Shown: positions 19,405-27,521 of the stretch, in pieces
Layout of the letters: each line of letters begins with the position of its first letter
Numbering within the stretch: the first letter of the stretch is position 1
Source: Mesorhizobium sp. NFR06
Lineage (GTDB): Bacteria; Pseudomonadota; Alphaproteobacteria; Rhizobiales; Rhizobiaceae
Assembly (NCBI RefSeq): GCF_900115245.1
Contig: NZ_FOVT01000004.1
Location: 310,001 to 374,000 of the forward strand
Reading direction: 5' to 3'
DNA: 64,000 nt
Notes under the pieces: generated by a model
Told to the model about the DNA's origin: nothing
What the model saw: only the letters and a program-made list of their open reading frames with translations
Database searches by the model: none
Program-made: the position numbers and the translations under genes

Positions 19405-19707
19405 GCCGGCTCCTTTTGGCGGTGATTGCACTGTGGCGGTTGAAACGAGGCCACCGCGCCCTACAACAGCCCTGCAACGTGTCAGGCGCATGGATGGTTC
19501 CGCCACCCGAGGAGGCAAATGTTGCCAGCGGGAACATTTTGTTATCGGCCCGGAAAGCCGCTTGGCGAATTGTCGAATGATTTTGAGAATCAGATTTCTG
19601 GCGGAGACGATTTTTGAAATCTGGTTCCTTATTTCGTGGCCTTCTATCTGTCAGTTTCCGGCTCTCACAATGCGCCGGGGCACCGGTCAAAACGGGATCA
19701 CAGAAAA
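19405..19707. other. Divergent intergenic region rpoH2 / cystine-type binding protein
   Basis: 303 bases without a gene. The rpoH2 side holds the EcfG-type promoter listed separately. On the other side no convincing -35/-10 pair was recognised for the binding-protein gene; AGAAAA precedes its ATG. Confidence 0.7.
19476..19501 (-). promoter_or_regulatory. EcfG/RpoE2-type promoter of rpoH2
   Basis: On the minus strand GGAAC (19501-19497) is separated by exactly 17 bases from CGTT (19479-19476), a perfect match to the alphaproteobacterial general-stress consensus GGAAC-N16/17-CGTT. It gives an expected transcript start near 19469 and a leader of about 65 nt. In Sinorhizobium meliloti rpoH2 is a known target of RpoE2, which supports the call. 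Confidence 0.82.
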
Positions 19708-20481
19708 ATGAAATGGCTTAAATCGCTCCTTATCGCCGGAACGCTGCAGGCTCTGGCGGTTGCCGCCGGCCATGCCGGCGCCAATCTCGACCAGATCAAG
19801 CAGGCTGGCGTCATCAAGGTCGGCACGGAAGGCACCTACGCGCCCTTCACCTATCATGACGAATCCGGCGCCCTGGTCGGCTTCGACGTCGAGATCGCCA
19901 AGGCCATCGCCGACAAGCTCGGCGTAAAAGTGCAGTTCCTCGAAGGCAAGTGGGACGGCCTGATCGCCGGCCTCGACGCCAACCGCTACGATGCCGTCAT
20001 CAACGAGGTCGGCATCACCGATGCCCGCAAGGCCAAGTACGCCTTCTCCGATCCCTACATAGCCTCGAAGGCAGTGCTGATCGTGCGCGGCGACAACGCC
20101 GACATCAAGACCTTCGCCGATCTGAAGGGCAAGAAGTCGGCGCAGTCGCTGACCTCGAATTTCGGCAAGCTCGCCGAGAAGAACGGCGCGGAACTTGTCG
20201 GCACCGACGGCTTCGACCAATCGATCCAGCTTCTGCTGACCGGCCGCGCCGATGCCACCATCAACGACAGCCTATCCTTCCTCGACTTCAAGAAGCACAA
20301 GCCGGACGCGAATGTGAAGATCGCCGCGCAGGAAGAGAATGCCGACTATTCCGGCGTCATCGTGCGCAAGGGCGATCCGGACTTGGTCGCGGCCATCAAC
20401 AAGGCGCTGGCCGACATCAAGGCCGACGGCACCTACAAGAAGATCGCCGACACGTATTTCGGCCAGGACGTTTCGAAATAA
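19708..20481 (+). CDS. Polar amino acid (cystine-type) ABC transporter, periplasmic binding protein
   Basis: 257 residues with a signal peptide (MKWLKSLLIAGTLQALAVAA, cleavage near GHA). The SBP family 3 fold is clear: VIKVGTEGTYAPFTYHDE, GFDVEIAKAIADKLGV, KWDGLIAGLDANRYDAVIN and a C-terminal ADTYFGQDV. The KWDG...RYDAVIN segment resembles E. coli cystine-binding protein TcyJ more than the Arg/His binders, so cystine or a related amino acid is the best guess. Three hairpins separate it from the permease gene, consistent with higher expression of the binding protein. Confidence 0.92.
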   Translation: MKWLKSLLIAGTLQALAVAAGHAGANLDQIKQAGVIKVGTEGTYAPFTYHDESGALVGFDVEIAKAIADKLGVKVQFLEGKWDGLIAGLDANRYDAVINEVGITDARKAKYAFSDPYIASKAVLIVRGDNADIKTFADLKGKKSAQSLTSNFGKLAEKNGAELVGTDGFDQSIQLLLTGRADATINDSLSFLDFKKHKPDANVKIAAQEENADYSGVIVRKGDPDLVAAINKALADIKADGTYKKIADTYFGQDVSK

Positions 20482-20505
20482 GGCAATCGTCCTTTGTTGG
20501 GATGC

Positions 20506-20538
20506 GGCGGGCCGTCCAAGACGGCCCGCCACCTTTTT
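20506..20538 (+). terminator. Intrinsic terminator after the binding-protein gene (first of three hairpins)
   Basis: Perfect 11-bp stem GGCGGGCCGTC / GACGGCCCGCC with a 3-nt loop, then ACC and five T. Two shorter related hairpins follow (20551-20575 and 20591-20613), each with a T-rich tail. Together they should let only part of transcription reach the permease and ATPase genes. Confidence 0.85.
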
Positions 20539-20619
20539 ATGTTCATCGGAGCCGTCAACGACGGGCCGCCATTTTTGCGTGACATTCATCGGGGCCGTCT
20601 TTGACGGCCCGCCGGTCTT
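20539..20619 (+). repeat. Two degenerate copies of the terminator hairpin
   Basis: GCCGTC-AAC-GACGGG then ATTTTT, and GGGCCGTC (20592-20599)-TTT-GACGGCCC (20603-20610) then GGTCTTT. Both share the TTCATCGGRGCCGTC core with each other, pointing to tandem duplication of the terminator. Confidence 0.75.
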
Positions 20620-20680
20620 TGCATGATAGTCGTTGCGTACGGGGGAAGACGCCGCCGTATCTGGAAAGGGGAAGCGCTCC

Positions 20681-21361
20681 GTGCCGCATTGGCTGCAATT
20701 GATGCTGGAATCGTTGCCGACGCTATTATGGGCGGCGTTGATCTTCACCGTGCCGCTGACGCTTTTGTCGTTCGCGCTCGGGCTGATCGCCGGGCTGGTG
20801 ACGGCGCTGATCCGGCTGTTCGGGCCGAAGCCGCTGGTCGCGCTGGCGCGTTTCTATGTCTGGATTTTCCGCGGCACGCCGCTGCTCGTTCAGCTGTTCC
20901 TGATCTTCTATGGCCTGCCGTCGGTCGGCATCCTGCTCGATGCCTTTCCCGCGGCGCTGATCGGCTTCACGCTCAACATCGGCGCTTACACGTCGGAGAT
21001 CATCCGCGCCGTCATCGGCTCGGTGCAGAAAGGCCAATGGGAGGCCTCCTATTCGATCGGCATGACCTGGAGCCAGGCGATGCGGCGCACGATCCTTCCG
21101 CAGGCGGGCCGCGTCGCGGTCCCACCGCTTTCCAACACATTCATCTCGCTGGTCAAGGACACGTCGCTGGCGGCCGCGATCACGGTGCCGGAGATGTTCC
21201 AGGCCGCGCAGCGCATCGTGGCCACCACCTATGAACCGCTGATCCTCTATGTCGAGGCAGCAGCACTTTATCTCGCCTTGAGCTCCGTGCTGTCGGCGCT
21301 GCAAGCGCGGCTGGAGGTGCGGCTCAACCGTTATGGCGGTTTCCTGGAGGCCAACGCATGA
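20681..21361 (+). CDS. Polar amino acid (cystine-type) ABC transporter permease
   Basis: 226 residues, about five membrane segments, HisM/TcyL type. The conserved loop EASYSIGMTWSQAMRRTILP with PPLSNTFISLVKDTS is the EAA motif, and FRGTPLLVQLFLIFYGLP is a family signature. GTG at 20681 after GGAAAGGGGAAG is preferred; a TTG 16 codons upstream is possible. It overlaps the ATPase gene by four bases (ATGA). Confidence 0.92.
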   Translation: MPHWLQLMLESLPTLLWAALIFTVPLTLLSFALGLIAGLVTALIRLFGPKPLVALARFYVWIFRGTPLLVQLFLIFYGLPSVGILLDAFPAALIGFTLNIGAYTSEIIRAVIGSVQKGQWEASYSIGMTWSQAMRRTILPQAGRVAVPPLSNTFISLVKDTSLAAAITVPEMFQAAQRIVATTYEPLILYVEAAALYLALSSVLSALQARLEVRLNRYGGFLEANA

Positions 21362-22128
21362 TCGGCCTCACCAACATCGAAAAGCGATTCGGCGACAATC
21401 TGGTGCTGAAAGGCGTCACGGTCAGCCTCGACGAGGGCAGCGTGACGGCGCTGGTCGGCCCTTCCGGCGGCGGAAAAAGCACGCTGCTGCGCTGCGTCAA
21501 CCTCTTGGAGATCCCGACGTCCGGCGCTTTGCGCATCGGCGAGGAGACGCTGGAATTCCATCCGGGCGGCAAGGTGCCGGCAAAGGATATCCAGCGCATC
21601 CGCCTGCAGACCGGCATGGTGTTCCAGAATTTTCAGCTCTTCCCGCATCGCACCGCGATCGAGAATGTCATGGAAGGCTTGGTGACGGTGCTGAAATGGC
21701 CGCAGCCAAAGGCACGCGAGCGGGCGATGGCGCTGCTCGAGAAGGTCGGCATGGCGCATAAGGCCGATGCCTGGCCGGCGACGCTGTCCGGCGGTCAGCA
21801 GCAGCGCGTGGCGATCGCCCGGGCGCTGGCGCCGTCGCCGCGCGTGCTGCTTTGCGACGAGCCGACCTCGGCGCTCGATCCGGAACTGGCGCAGGAGGTG
21901 GTCGACGTGCTGGGACAGCTTGCCCGGGAAGGCACGACCATGGTGATGGCCACGCATGATCTGAGGCTCGCCTCCAAGATCGCGCAGGAGGTCGTCTTCC
22001 TCGACGCCGGCTCGATCGTCGAGAAAGGTCCGGCTTCGGTCGTGTTCGACAAACCGGAGCGCGAGCGCACCAAGCGTTTTATTGCCTCGTTGAGGCAGGA
22101 AGAGGCGCAGAAGCAAACGGGCAGCTGA
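21358..22128 (+). CDS. Polar amino acid (cystine-type) ABC transporter ATP-binding protein
   Basis: 256 residues. Walker A GPSGGGKST, signature LSGGQQQRVAIARAL, Walker B VLLCDEPTSALDPEL, switch His in MATHDLRLA. QNFQLFPHRT is the Q-loop typical of amino acid importers. The start codon overlaps the permease stop. A palindromic repeat follows directly. Confidence 0.95.
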   Translation: MIGLTNIEKRFGDNLVLKGVTVSLDEGSVTALVGPSGGGKSTLLRCVNLLEIPTSGALRIGEETLEFHPGGKVPAKDIQRIRLQTGMVFQNFQLFPHRTAIENVMEGLVTVLKWPQPKARERAMALLEKVGMAHKADAWPATLSGGQQQRVAIARALAPSPRVLLCDEPTSALDPELAQEVVDVLGQLAREGTTMVMATHDLRLASKIAQEVVFLDAGSIVEKGPASVVFDKPERERTKRFIASLRQEEAQKQTGS

Positions 22129-22132
22129 GCCC

Positions 22133-22240
22133 TCTACCTCCCGCTTGTGGGCAGGTCGGACATCCGTAGGGGTCCGGGTGGGGTTGGCGCCGCACCCCCG
22201 CCCCGCTCCTTCGCAGCGACCTCCTACAAAGGGGAGAGTA
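22133..22240. repeat. Palindromic repeat, TACCTCCC family
   Basis: Two hairpins in a row: ACCTCCC-gctt-GTGGGCAGGT and ACCTCCT-acaaa-GGGGAGAGT, joined by a GGGTGGGG...GCGCCG...CCCCC core. The same layout is found inside the helicase gene at 24619-24730. It lies between convergent genes. Confidence 0.7.
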
Positions 22241-22253
22241 AAGCCCCAGAAAC

Positions 22254-22278
22254 AAAAAACCCGGCGCCAGGCCGGGTT
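22254..22278 (-). terminator. Intrinsic terminator of carD
   Basis: On the minus strand AACCCGGC-ctggc-GCCGGGTT is followed by TTTT. It begins 28 bases past the carD stop codon. Perfect 8-bp stem. Confidence 0.85.
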
Positions 22279-22305
22279 CTTCGCATTCGGTCAGAACGAA
22301 AGAGC

Positions 22306-22887
22306 TCAGGCAGCTTCTTCCTGTTCGGATTCTTCGTTGTCGGCCTTGGCGCCGCGCTTCGGACCCTTGTTGAGGTTGACCTCGATGAGGCGCACCGCTT
22401 CGGTTTCCGACATGCGGTTCACCGCCGCGATTTCGCGGGCCATGCGGTCGAGCGCGGCTTCATAAAGCTGACGCTCGGAATAGGATTGCTCCGGCTGGTT
22501 GTCGGCGCGATAGAGGTCGCGCACCACTTCCGAGATCGAGATCAGGTCGCCGGAATTGATCTTGGCATCATATTCCTGGGCGCGGCGCGACCACATGGTG
22601 CGCTTGATGCGGGCGCGGCCCTGCACGACCTTGAGCGCGCGGTCGACATAATCCTCTTCCGACAGCTTGCGCATGCCGATCGAGGTCGCCTTGGCGACCG
22701 GCACCTTCAGCCGCATCTTGTCCTTCTGGAAATCGATGACGAACAGTTCCAGCTTGTGACCCGCAACTTCCTGCTCATCGATCGCCACGATCTGGCCGAC
22801 GCCATGCGCCGGATAGACGATGAACTCACCGGTCTTGAACCCGTGGCGAGCCGCGGTGGACTTCTTCTGCGGGGTTATCGTTGCCAT
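22306..22887 (-). CDS. carD: CarD-family transcription regulator
   Basis: 193 residues. The N-terminal RNA-polymerase-interaction domain (about 15-75) starts FKTGEFIVYPAHGVGQIVAI; the helical DNA-binding domain follows (TMWSRRAQEYDAKINSGDL, SYSERQLYEAALDRMAREIA). CarD binds the RNA polymerase beta subunit and stabilises open complexes. The last about 25 residues are acidic (NEESEQEEAA) after a basic stretch, an extension beyond the domain. The ATG at 22887 has AAGGAG 11 bases upstream and AGGG closer. A folded leader RNA ends next to that site (22906-22974). Confidence 0.95.
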   Translation of the reverse strand: MATITPQKKSTAARHGFKTGEFIVYPAHGVGQIVAIDEQEVAGHKLELFVIDFQKDKMRLKVPVAKATSIGMRKLSEEDYVDRALKVVQGRARIKRTMWSRRAQEYDAKINSGDLISISEVVRDLYRADNQPEQSYSERQLYEAALDRMAREIAAVNRMSETEAVRLIEVNLNKGPKRGAKADNEESEQEEAA

Positions 22888-23258
22888 TACGCCCTGAACT
22901 CCTTAGTTGTGCAGCCGGCTTCATGCCGGCTCGAATCCGTGGGGTCGGCGATAGCCGACCGTTAGCCGCACAACAGCGTGAGCCACCGGAAAAGCAGGAA
23001 CCGGCAAACCGCACGAATGCGATTGCCTGCCCCAGATCGCTCTGGTCCGGATCTAAAAGCTCACCTTTCAGTGATTTGGGGCGTTAGCGCCATAAATCGA
23101 CGTTGTGTCACCGGCATGTTTGGTTCATGTAACACAAAAAGTCGGAAGAATCAAGGTTTTGCTGCGTTCGCTAACGCCAAGCGGGGTCGCTGCCTGTCAA
23201 GACAGCAATCGTATCGGCCACGTTACGTCGCGTCATGCCGGCGTTGCCAGCGCCCGCA
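22888..23258. other. Long leader/promoter region of carD
   Basis: 371 bases without a gene. It contains the structured element at 22906-22974. Further upstream (23095-23160) is an AT-richer stretch that is the likely carD promoter zone; no promoter hexamers stood out. Confidence 0.6.
22906..22974 (-). ncRNA. Candidate structured leader RNA of carD (three-way junction)
   Basis: On the minus strand a 69-nt segment folds with three perfect 7-bp stems. P1 is GUUGUGC (22974-22968) with GCACAAC (22912-22906). P2 is GGUCGGC with GCCGACC, loop UAUC. P3 is AGCCGGC with GCCGGCU, loop AUGAA. P3 abuts the 3' strand of P1 with no linker, and two bases after P1 comes AAGGAG, the carD ribosome binding site. 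The size and 7-bp closing stem recall a tRNA, but there is no anticodon arm or CCA context. Not a family I recognise. Confidence 0.6.
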
Positions 23259-23597
23259 TCAATCGCCCTCGCCGGGTTCCGGCGAGAAATATTTCTCGAA
23301 CTTTCCGGTCTCGCCGTCGAAGGTCTTGGCGTCCGCCGGCGGCTCTTTCTTGGCGGTGATATTGGGCCATTTCTCGGCGTATTCGGAGTTGACCTGCAAC
23401 CATTTGTCGAGGCCGCCCTCGGTGTCCGGCTTGATCGCGTCGGCGGGGCATTCCGGCTCGCAGACGCCGCAGTCGATGCACTCGTCGGGATGGATGACGA
23501 GCATGTTCTCGCCTTCGTAGAAACAGTCGACCGGACAGACCTCGATGCAGTCCATGTATTTGCATTTGATGCAATTGTCGGTCACGACATAGGTCAT
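23259..23597 (-). CDS. fdxA: 7Fe ferredoxin (3Fe-4S/4Fe-4S)
   Basis: 112 residues, the length of the FdxA type. Cysteines follow the seven-iron pattern: Cys9, 12, 17, 21, 25 ([17 protein letters not shown]) and Cys40, 43, 46, 50 ([11 protein letters not shown]). The C-terminal extension ([18 protein letters not shown]) is typical. It serves as a soluble one-electron carrier; its partner is not evident here. It lies between carD and the S4 protein gene on the same strand. Confidence 0.96.
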   Translation of the reverse strand: MTYVVTDNCIKCKYMDCIEVCPVDCFYEGENMLVIHPDECIDCGVCEPECPADAIKPDTEGGLDKWLQVNSEYAEKWPNITAKKEPPADAKTFDGETGKFEKYFSPEPGEGD

Positions 23598-23746
23598 TGC
23601 AGGCTCCGGGACGACCCGATTTGCTCGGCTTTTCAGGTGAGGTAACGCCTTTGCCGGCTGCTTGCAAGGGCGGGGGTTGCGGCCGATGGCCGACGTCGGG
23701 AAATGGAACTCCAGCCGCTTGCGCTCGAGGCCCCGGTTGCGCCCGC

Positions 23747-24133
23747 TCAGTCGTCGCCGAGCAGTCGGTCAGTTTGCCGACGCTCGCGTTTGGTCGGGCG
23801 GCCGCTGCCTGCCTCGCGCAGCGCCGGAATGGCGTCGCGAACGGCTTCGCCCTTGGGTGTCGGCAGCGGCGATATGTCCTCGTAAAGCAGGCGCGCCTCT
23901 TGCGCCGGGCCGCGCCGGGCGCCGCAGTCGAGCACTTTCCAGACAAGGATGCGGCCCTCCAGAGTGATGGTCAGCACGTCGCCCGGCTTGACCAGATCGG
24001 AGGCCTGCGCTGCTTTGTCGCGATTGATGCGGACGCGCCCGGCAATGACGAGCTTCGCCGCCAGCGAGCGCGATTTCACGGCGCGCGAGAAGAACAGCCA
24101 TTTGTCGATGCGCTGGCGACCTTCTCCAACCAT
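23747..24133 (-). CDS. S4-domain RNA-binding protein (Hsp15-like)
   Basis: 128 residues. The S4 fold occupies about residues 7-60 ([31 protein letters not shown]), followed by a short basic C terminus, as in Hsp15/YrfH, which rescues stalled 50S subunits carrying peptidyl-tRNA. It starts 13 bases after the helicase gene ends on the same strand, so both are probably in one operon and both act on RNA. Confidence 0.9.
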   Translation of the reverse strand: MVGEGRQRIDKWLFFSRAVKSRSLAAKLVIAGRVRINRDKAAQASDLVKPGDVLTITLEGRILVWKVLDCGARRGPAQEARLLYEDISPLPTPKGEAVRDAIPALREAGSGRPTKRERRQTDRLLGDD

Positions 24134-24146
24134 CGGTACCGGCGTG

Positions 24147-27100
24147 CTATTTCTTCAGCTGGTCGCGCAAGGCGGCAAGCTTGGCGAAGGGCGAATCCGG
24201 GTCGAAGCGCTGCGGGCGCTCCTCGCGCGGCTTGCTCTGGAAGGCCGGCTTGCCGCCCGCGGCATTGCCCTTGCCGTCCTGCCTGCTGCCCTTCCAGTCG
24301 GGCCGGCCCTCGCGGCGGTCCGGCCGCTCGCCTTGCGGCCTGCCTTCGCGCCGATCGCCTGTCTCCGGCCTCGGCTTGAACTTCGAGCGGTCGAAGCGCG
24401 GTTTGCCGGCGCCGTCGCGCCGGCCCTCATGGGCGGGCTTGTCGCCGGGCTGGCCGCTGGCGGTGCCAGCCTGGCCGTCGCGCGCAGGCTGGCCGCTGCG
24501 CGGACGATTGTCGCGACGGTTATCGTGGCGATGGCGTGGGCGCTGGTGATCGAAACGGGCCTGCCGCCAAAGAAGGATTGGTTTCGGTTCCTCGGCCTCG
24601 GCTGGGATTTCGGCGGTGTTACCCTCCCCCTCGTGGGGGGCGCCGGCGGTGTCGGTGTCTGCAACGTCGGCGCCGTCACCCCCACCCGCGTCGCTTCGCG
24701 CCGCGACCTCCCCCATCGAGGGGGAGGTAAGCGCGTCGGCGCTTTCGACTGACTGAGCCACCGCGGTGTCTTCCTCCGCGGGTGGAGCCTCTTCCGGAGC
24801 CTCGGCCGGTACGTCTGCCGGCTCTACCGCGGCAGGCTCCGCTGCCACTTCGGCGACGGCTTCAGCCGAAGCTTCGGCTGCAGGTTCGACAGCGGCCGGC
24901 GGCTCCGAACCCTCGACCGGTGCCTCCGCAACCGTGTCCGCCACCGCAGCTCCCGCCTCGGCCGCCTGTGCAGCGCGCGTGGCCTCTTCGGCCGCCTGCT
25001 TCGCCGCGGCCGCCTCGCGGGCCGCGTTGTCCTGCGCCTCGAGCTTCGCCTTTACCTCGGCGGCGGGCTTTGCCTCGGAGCGATAGCCGAGGCCCTTGAG
25101 GATCTCTTCCATGTCGTCGGCGGTGGCGCCGAGGATCGACATCATCGGTGGCGTCACCATGAAGGCGTGGCCGTCATAGGCGCCGTCCGGGCGCTGGCCG
25201 AGGCCGGGCTTCCAGTTGGTCGCCGGGCGGATGAGGTCGGCAAGCCGTTCGAGGATATCGACGCGCACGGCGCGGCGGCCGAGGTTGCGATAGCCGGCTA
25301 GCTTGTAGAAGGTCTTGTCGAAAGCCGGATCGATGACCACCGAGGTGCGCCCCGAGGCGAGCGCATGCACAACATCGCCGAAGCCGGGCTTGTCCTTGCC
25401 GTCGTTCTTCAGCGCCCACAGCAGCGTCACCAGACCGGCCGGCGCGGGCTTGATGAGCGCCGGCACGAAGACATGGTAGGCGCCGAAGCGCACGCCGAGG
25501 CGCCGCAGCGCGGCGCGGCCTTCCTGGTCGAGCGACTTCATCTCATCCGCGATGTCGCGCCGGTTGATCAGGCCGAAATGCTCGACCAGCTGGAAGGCGA
25601 TGCCGCGCGCGATGCCGCTGAGCTGGTCTGCATTCTTCAAGTCGACCAGCGGCTTCAAAAGCGTCTCGATCTGGAAATTGACGAAGCGCTCGGCGCGCGC
25701 CGCGACCTTGTCGCGGGCAGGGCCGGTCAGCTGCTCGTCGGCAAGCAGGACCAGCCGCGGCTTCAGCGCCTCGTCGGCGGCAACCAGCGTGCCGATCGGC
25801 GCGCCGATCCAGCGCAAGACGCCGTCGGAGCCGAGCGCCAGGTCGCCGTTGGCGCAGGCGGCAAAGCGCTCCGCGCGTGCCTCGAACTCGGCCGCGAGCG
25901 CTTTTTGGGCGGCAGTGCGCACCGCTTTGGCGTCTTCGCCGCCGGCGCTCTGGTCGGCGGTGAAGCGGAACCCTTGCAACTCGCCGACATGATGGCCTTC
26001 GACGAGGACGGTTCCGGTTGGGCTGATTTCGGCTTCAGGCATGGTATTTTCTCTAAGGCGCCGCATGAGGACGGAAGTCCTGCGGTCTACAAACCGTTTC
26101 GTCAACCGCTCATGCAGCGCATCCGACAATCTGTCTTCGATTTCGCGCGTCTTTTCCTGCCAGTGTAGCTGATCGGCCAGCCAGCCGGGCCGGTTGGAGA
26201 CGAAAGTCCAGGTACGGATCTGCGCGATCCGGTGCGACAGCGTGTCGATATCGCCTTCGGTGGTGTCGGCGCGCCGCACCTGCTCGGCCATGTAATTCTC
26301 ATCGACATGGCCATGGCGAGCAAGGTCCGTATAGATCGAGGCAACGAGGTCGGCATGCTGCGCCGGCGCGATCTTGCGGTAGTCGGGCAGGGCGCAGGCT
26401 TCCCAAAGCAACGCGACGCGCTCCTTGCCGGAGGCGAGCGCGCGGATGTCGCCATCGCGCGACAGATGCTCAAGCGCCTGCGCGTCGACGGCCGGCAGTG
26501 CCCGCGTCAGCCCCTCGACCGGCGCGTTGGTCTCGATCGAGCGCTTCAGCGCATCGAGGCTGGAAAAATCGAAATCGGCGGTTCGCCACTGCAGCACTTT
26601 CACCGGATCGAAATCGTGGCCCTCGATCTTCTGGATCAGATCATCGTCGAACGGATCGACCTGGCCGGTGACGCCGAATGTGCCGTCGCGAAGGTGGCGG
26701 CCGGCACGGCCGGCGATCTGGCCGAGCTCGGCGGCACTCAGGTTGCGGTATTGATAGCCGTCGAATTTGCGGTTCTGGGCAAAGGCGACATGGTCGAGGT
26801 CGAGGTTCAGGCCCATGCCGATGGCGTCGGTGGCGATGAGGTAGTCGACGTCTCCCGACTGGAACAGCGCCACCTGGGCGTTGCGGGTGCGGGGGGACAG
26901 TGCGCCGAGCACGACGGCGGCGCCGCCCTGCTGGCGGCGGATCAGCTCGGCGATGGCATAGACCTCGTCGGCGGAGAAGGCGACGATCGCCGTGCGACGC
27001 GGCAGCCTGGTGAGCTTCTTGGAGCCGGCATAGGCGAGGTGCGACAGGCGCGGCCGCGTCACCACCGACACGCCCTTCAACAGACGTTGCAGGATGCCAT

Positions 27101-27521
27101 GCATGGTGGCGGCGCCGAGAAGCAGCGTTTCCTGGCGGCCGCGCAAATGCAGGATGCGGTCGGTGAAGATATGGCCGCGCTCGAGATCGCCGGCGAGCTG
27201 CACCTCGTCGATGGCGGCGAAGGCGGCGTCGGTTTCGCGCGGCATGGCTTCCACAGTGCAGACCGAATATTTCGCGCCGGCCGGGACGATCTTCTCCTCG
27301 CCGGTGATCAGGGCCACCTTGTGGGCGCCGACCTTCTCGCAGACCCGGGCATAGACTTCGCGGGCAAGCAGCCTGAGCGGCAGGCCGATGACGCCGGTCT
27401 CATGCGCGACCATGCGCTCGATGGCGAGATGGGTCTTGCCGGTGTTGGTGGGCCCAAGCACGGCCGTCACGTCGCGGCCTGAAAGGATCAGCGGCTGGGA
27501 GTGTTTCGGCTGGATGTTCAT
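24147..27521 (-). CDS. SUV3-like ATP-dependent RNA helicase with extended C terminus
   Basis: 1124 residues. Superfamily 2 motifs: Walker A GPTNTGKT (23-30), DEVQ box (105-108) in place of DEAD, and QIAGRAGR (motif VI, near 270), the pattern of the SUV3/MgpS helicases. A SUV3-type C-terminal region follows to about residue 830. The rest is Ala/Glu-rich, then strongly basic and Arg/Gly/Pro-rich (about 985-1090), likely an unstructured RNA-binding tail. Residues about 931-968 (around LTSPSMGEVAARSDAGGG) are encoded by a palindromic repeat. Probable role: RNA remodelling or decay. Upstream is the 0.7 kb region 27522-28234. Confidence 0.92.
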   Translation of the reverse strand: MNIQPKHSQPLILSGRDVTAVLGPTNTGKTHLAIERMVAHETGVIGLPLRLLAREVYARVCEKVGAHKVALITGEEKIVPAGAKYSVCTVEAMPRETDAAFAAIDEVQLAGDLERGHIFTDRILHLRGRQETLLLGAATMHGILQRLLKGVSVVTRPRLSHLAYAGSKKLTRLPRRTAIVAFSADEVYAIAELIRRQQGGAAVVLGALSPRTRNAQVALFQSGDVDYLIATDAIGMGLNLDLDHVAFAQNRKFDGYQYRNLSAAELGQIAGRAGRHLRDGTFGVTGQVDPFDDDLIQKIEGHDFDPVKVLQWRTADFDFSSLDALKRSIETNAPVEGLTRALPAVDAQALEHLSRDGDIRALASGKERVALLWEACALPDYRKIAPAQHADLVASIYTDLARHGHVDENYMAEQVRRADTTEGDIDTLSHRIAQIRTWTFVSNRPGWLADQLHWQEKTREIEDRLSDALHERLTKRFVDRRTSVLMRRLRENTMPEAEISPTGTVLVEGHHVGELQGFRFTADQSAGGEDAKAVRTAAQKALAAEFEARAERFAACANGDLALGSDGVLRWIGAPIGTLVAADEALKPRLVLLADEQLTGPARDKVAARAERFVNFQIETLLKPLVDLKNADQLSGIARGIAFQLVEHFGLINRRDIADEMKSLDQEGRAALRRLGVRFGAYHVFVPALIKPAPAGLVTLLWALKNDGKDKPGFGDVVHALASGRTSVVIDPAFDKTFYKLAGYRNLGRRAVRVDILERLADLIRPATNWKPGLGQRPDGAYDGHAFMVTPPMMSILGATADDMEEILKGLGYRSEAKPAAEVKAKLEAQDNAAREAAAAKQAAEEATRAAQAAEAGAAVADTVAEAPVEGSEPPAAVEPAAEASAEAVAEVAAEPAAVEPADVPAEAPEEAPPAEEDTAVAQSVESADALTSPSMGEVAARSDAGGGDGADVADTDTAGAPHEGEGNTAEIPAEAEEPKPILLWRQARFDHQRPRHRHDNRRDNRPRSGQPARDGQAGTASGQPGDKPAHEGRRDGAGKPRFDRSKFKPRPETGDRREGRPQGERPDRREGRPDWKGSRQDGKGNAAGGKPAFQSKPREERPQRFDPDSPFAKLAALRDQLKK
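24619..24730. repeat. Palindromic repeat embedded in the helicase coding sequence
   Basis: 112 bp bounded by TTACC (24619) and GGTAA (24726-24730). Each end forms a hairpin: CCCTCCCCC-tcgt-GGGGGG and ACCTCCCCC-atcga-GGGGGAGGT. The layout matches the intergenic copy at 22133-22240. The reading frame passes through without a stop, adding about 37 residues to a disordered part of the protein. Confidence 0.75.

Noticed and set aside
19530..19560. Second GGAAC site as another EcfG promoter (plus strand)
   Set aside because: No CGTT at 16-17 bases.
22906..22974. The carD leader fold as a real tRNA gene
   Set aside because: A 7-bp closing stem and GGATTCG-like bases suggested tRNA, but the arms are two 7-bp hairpins, there is no anticodon arm and no variable/T-arm arrangement.
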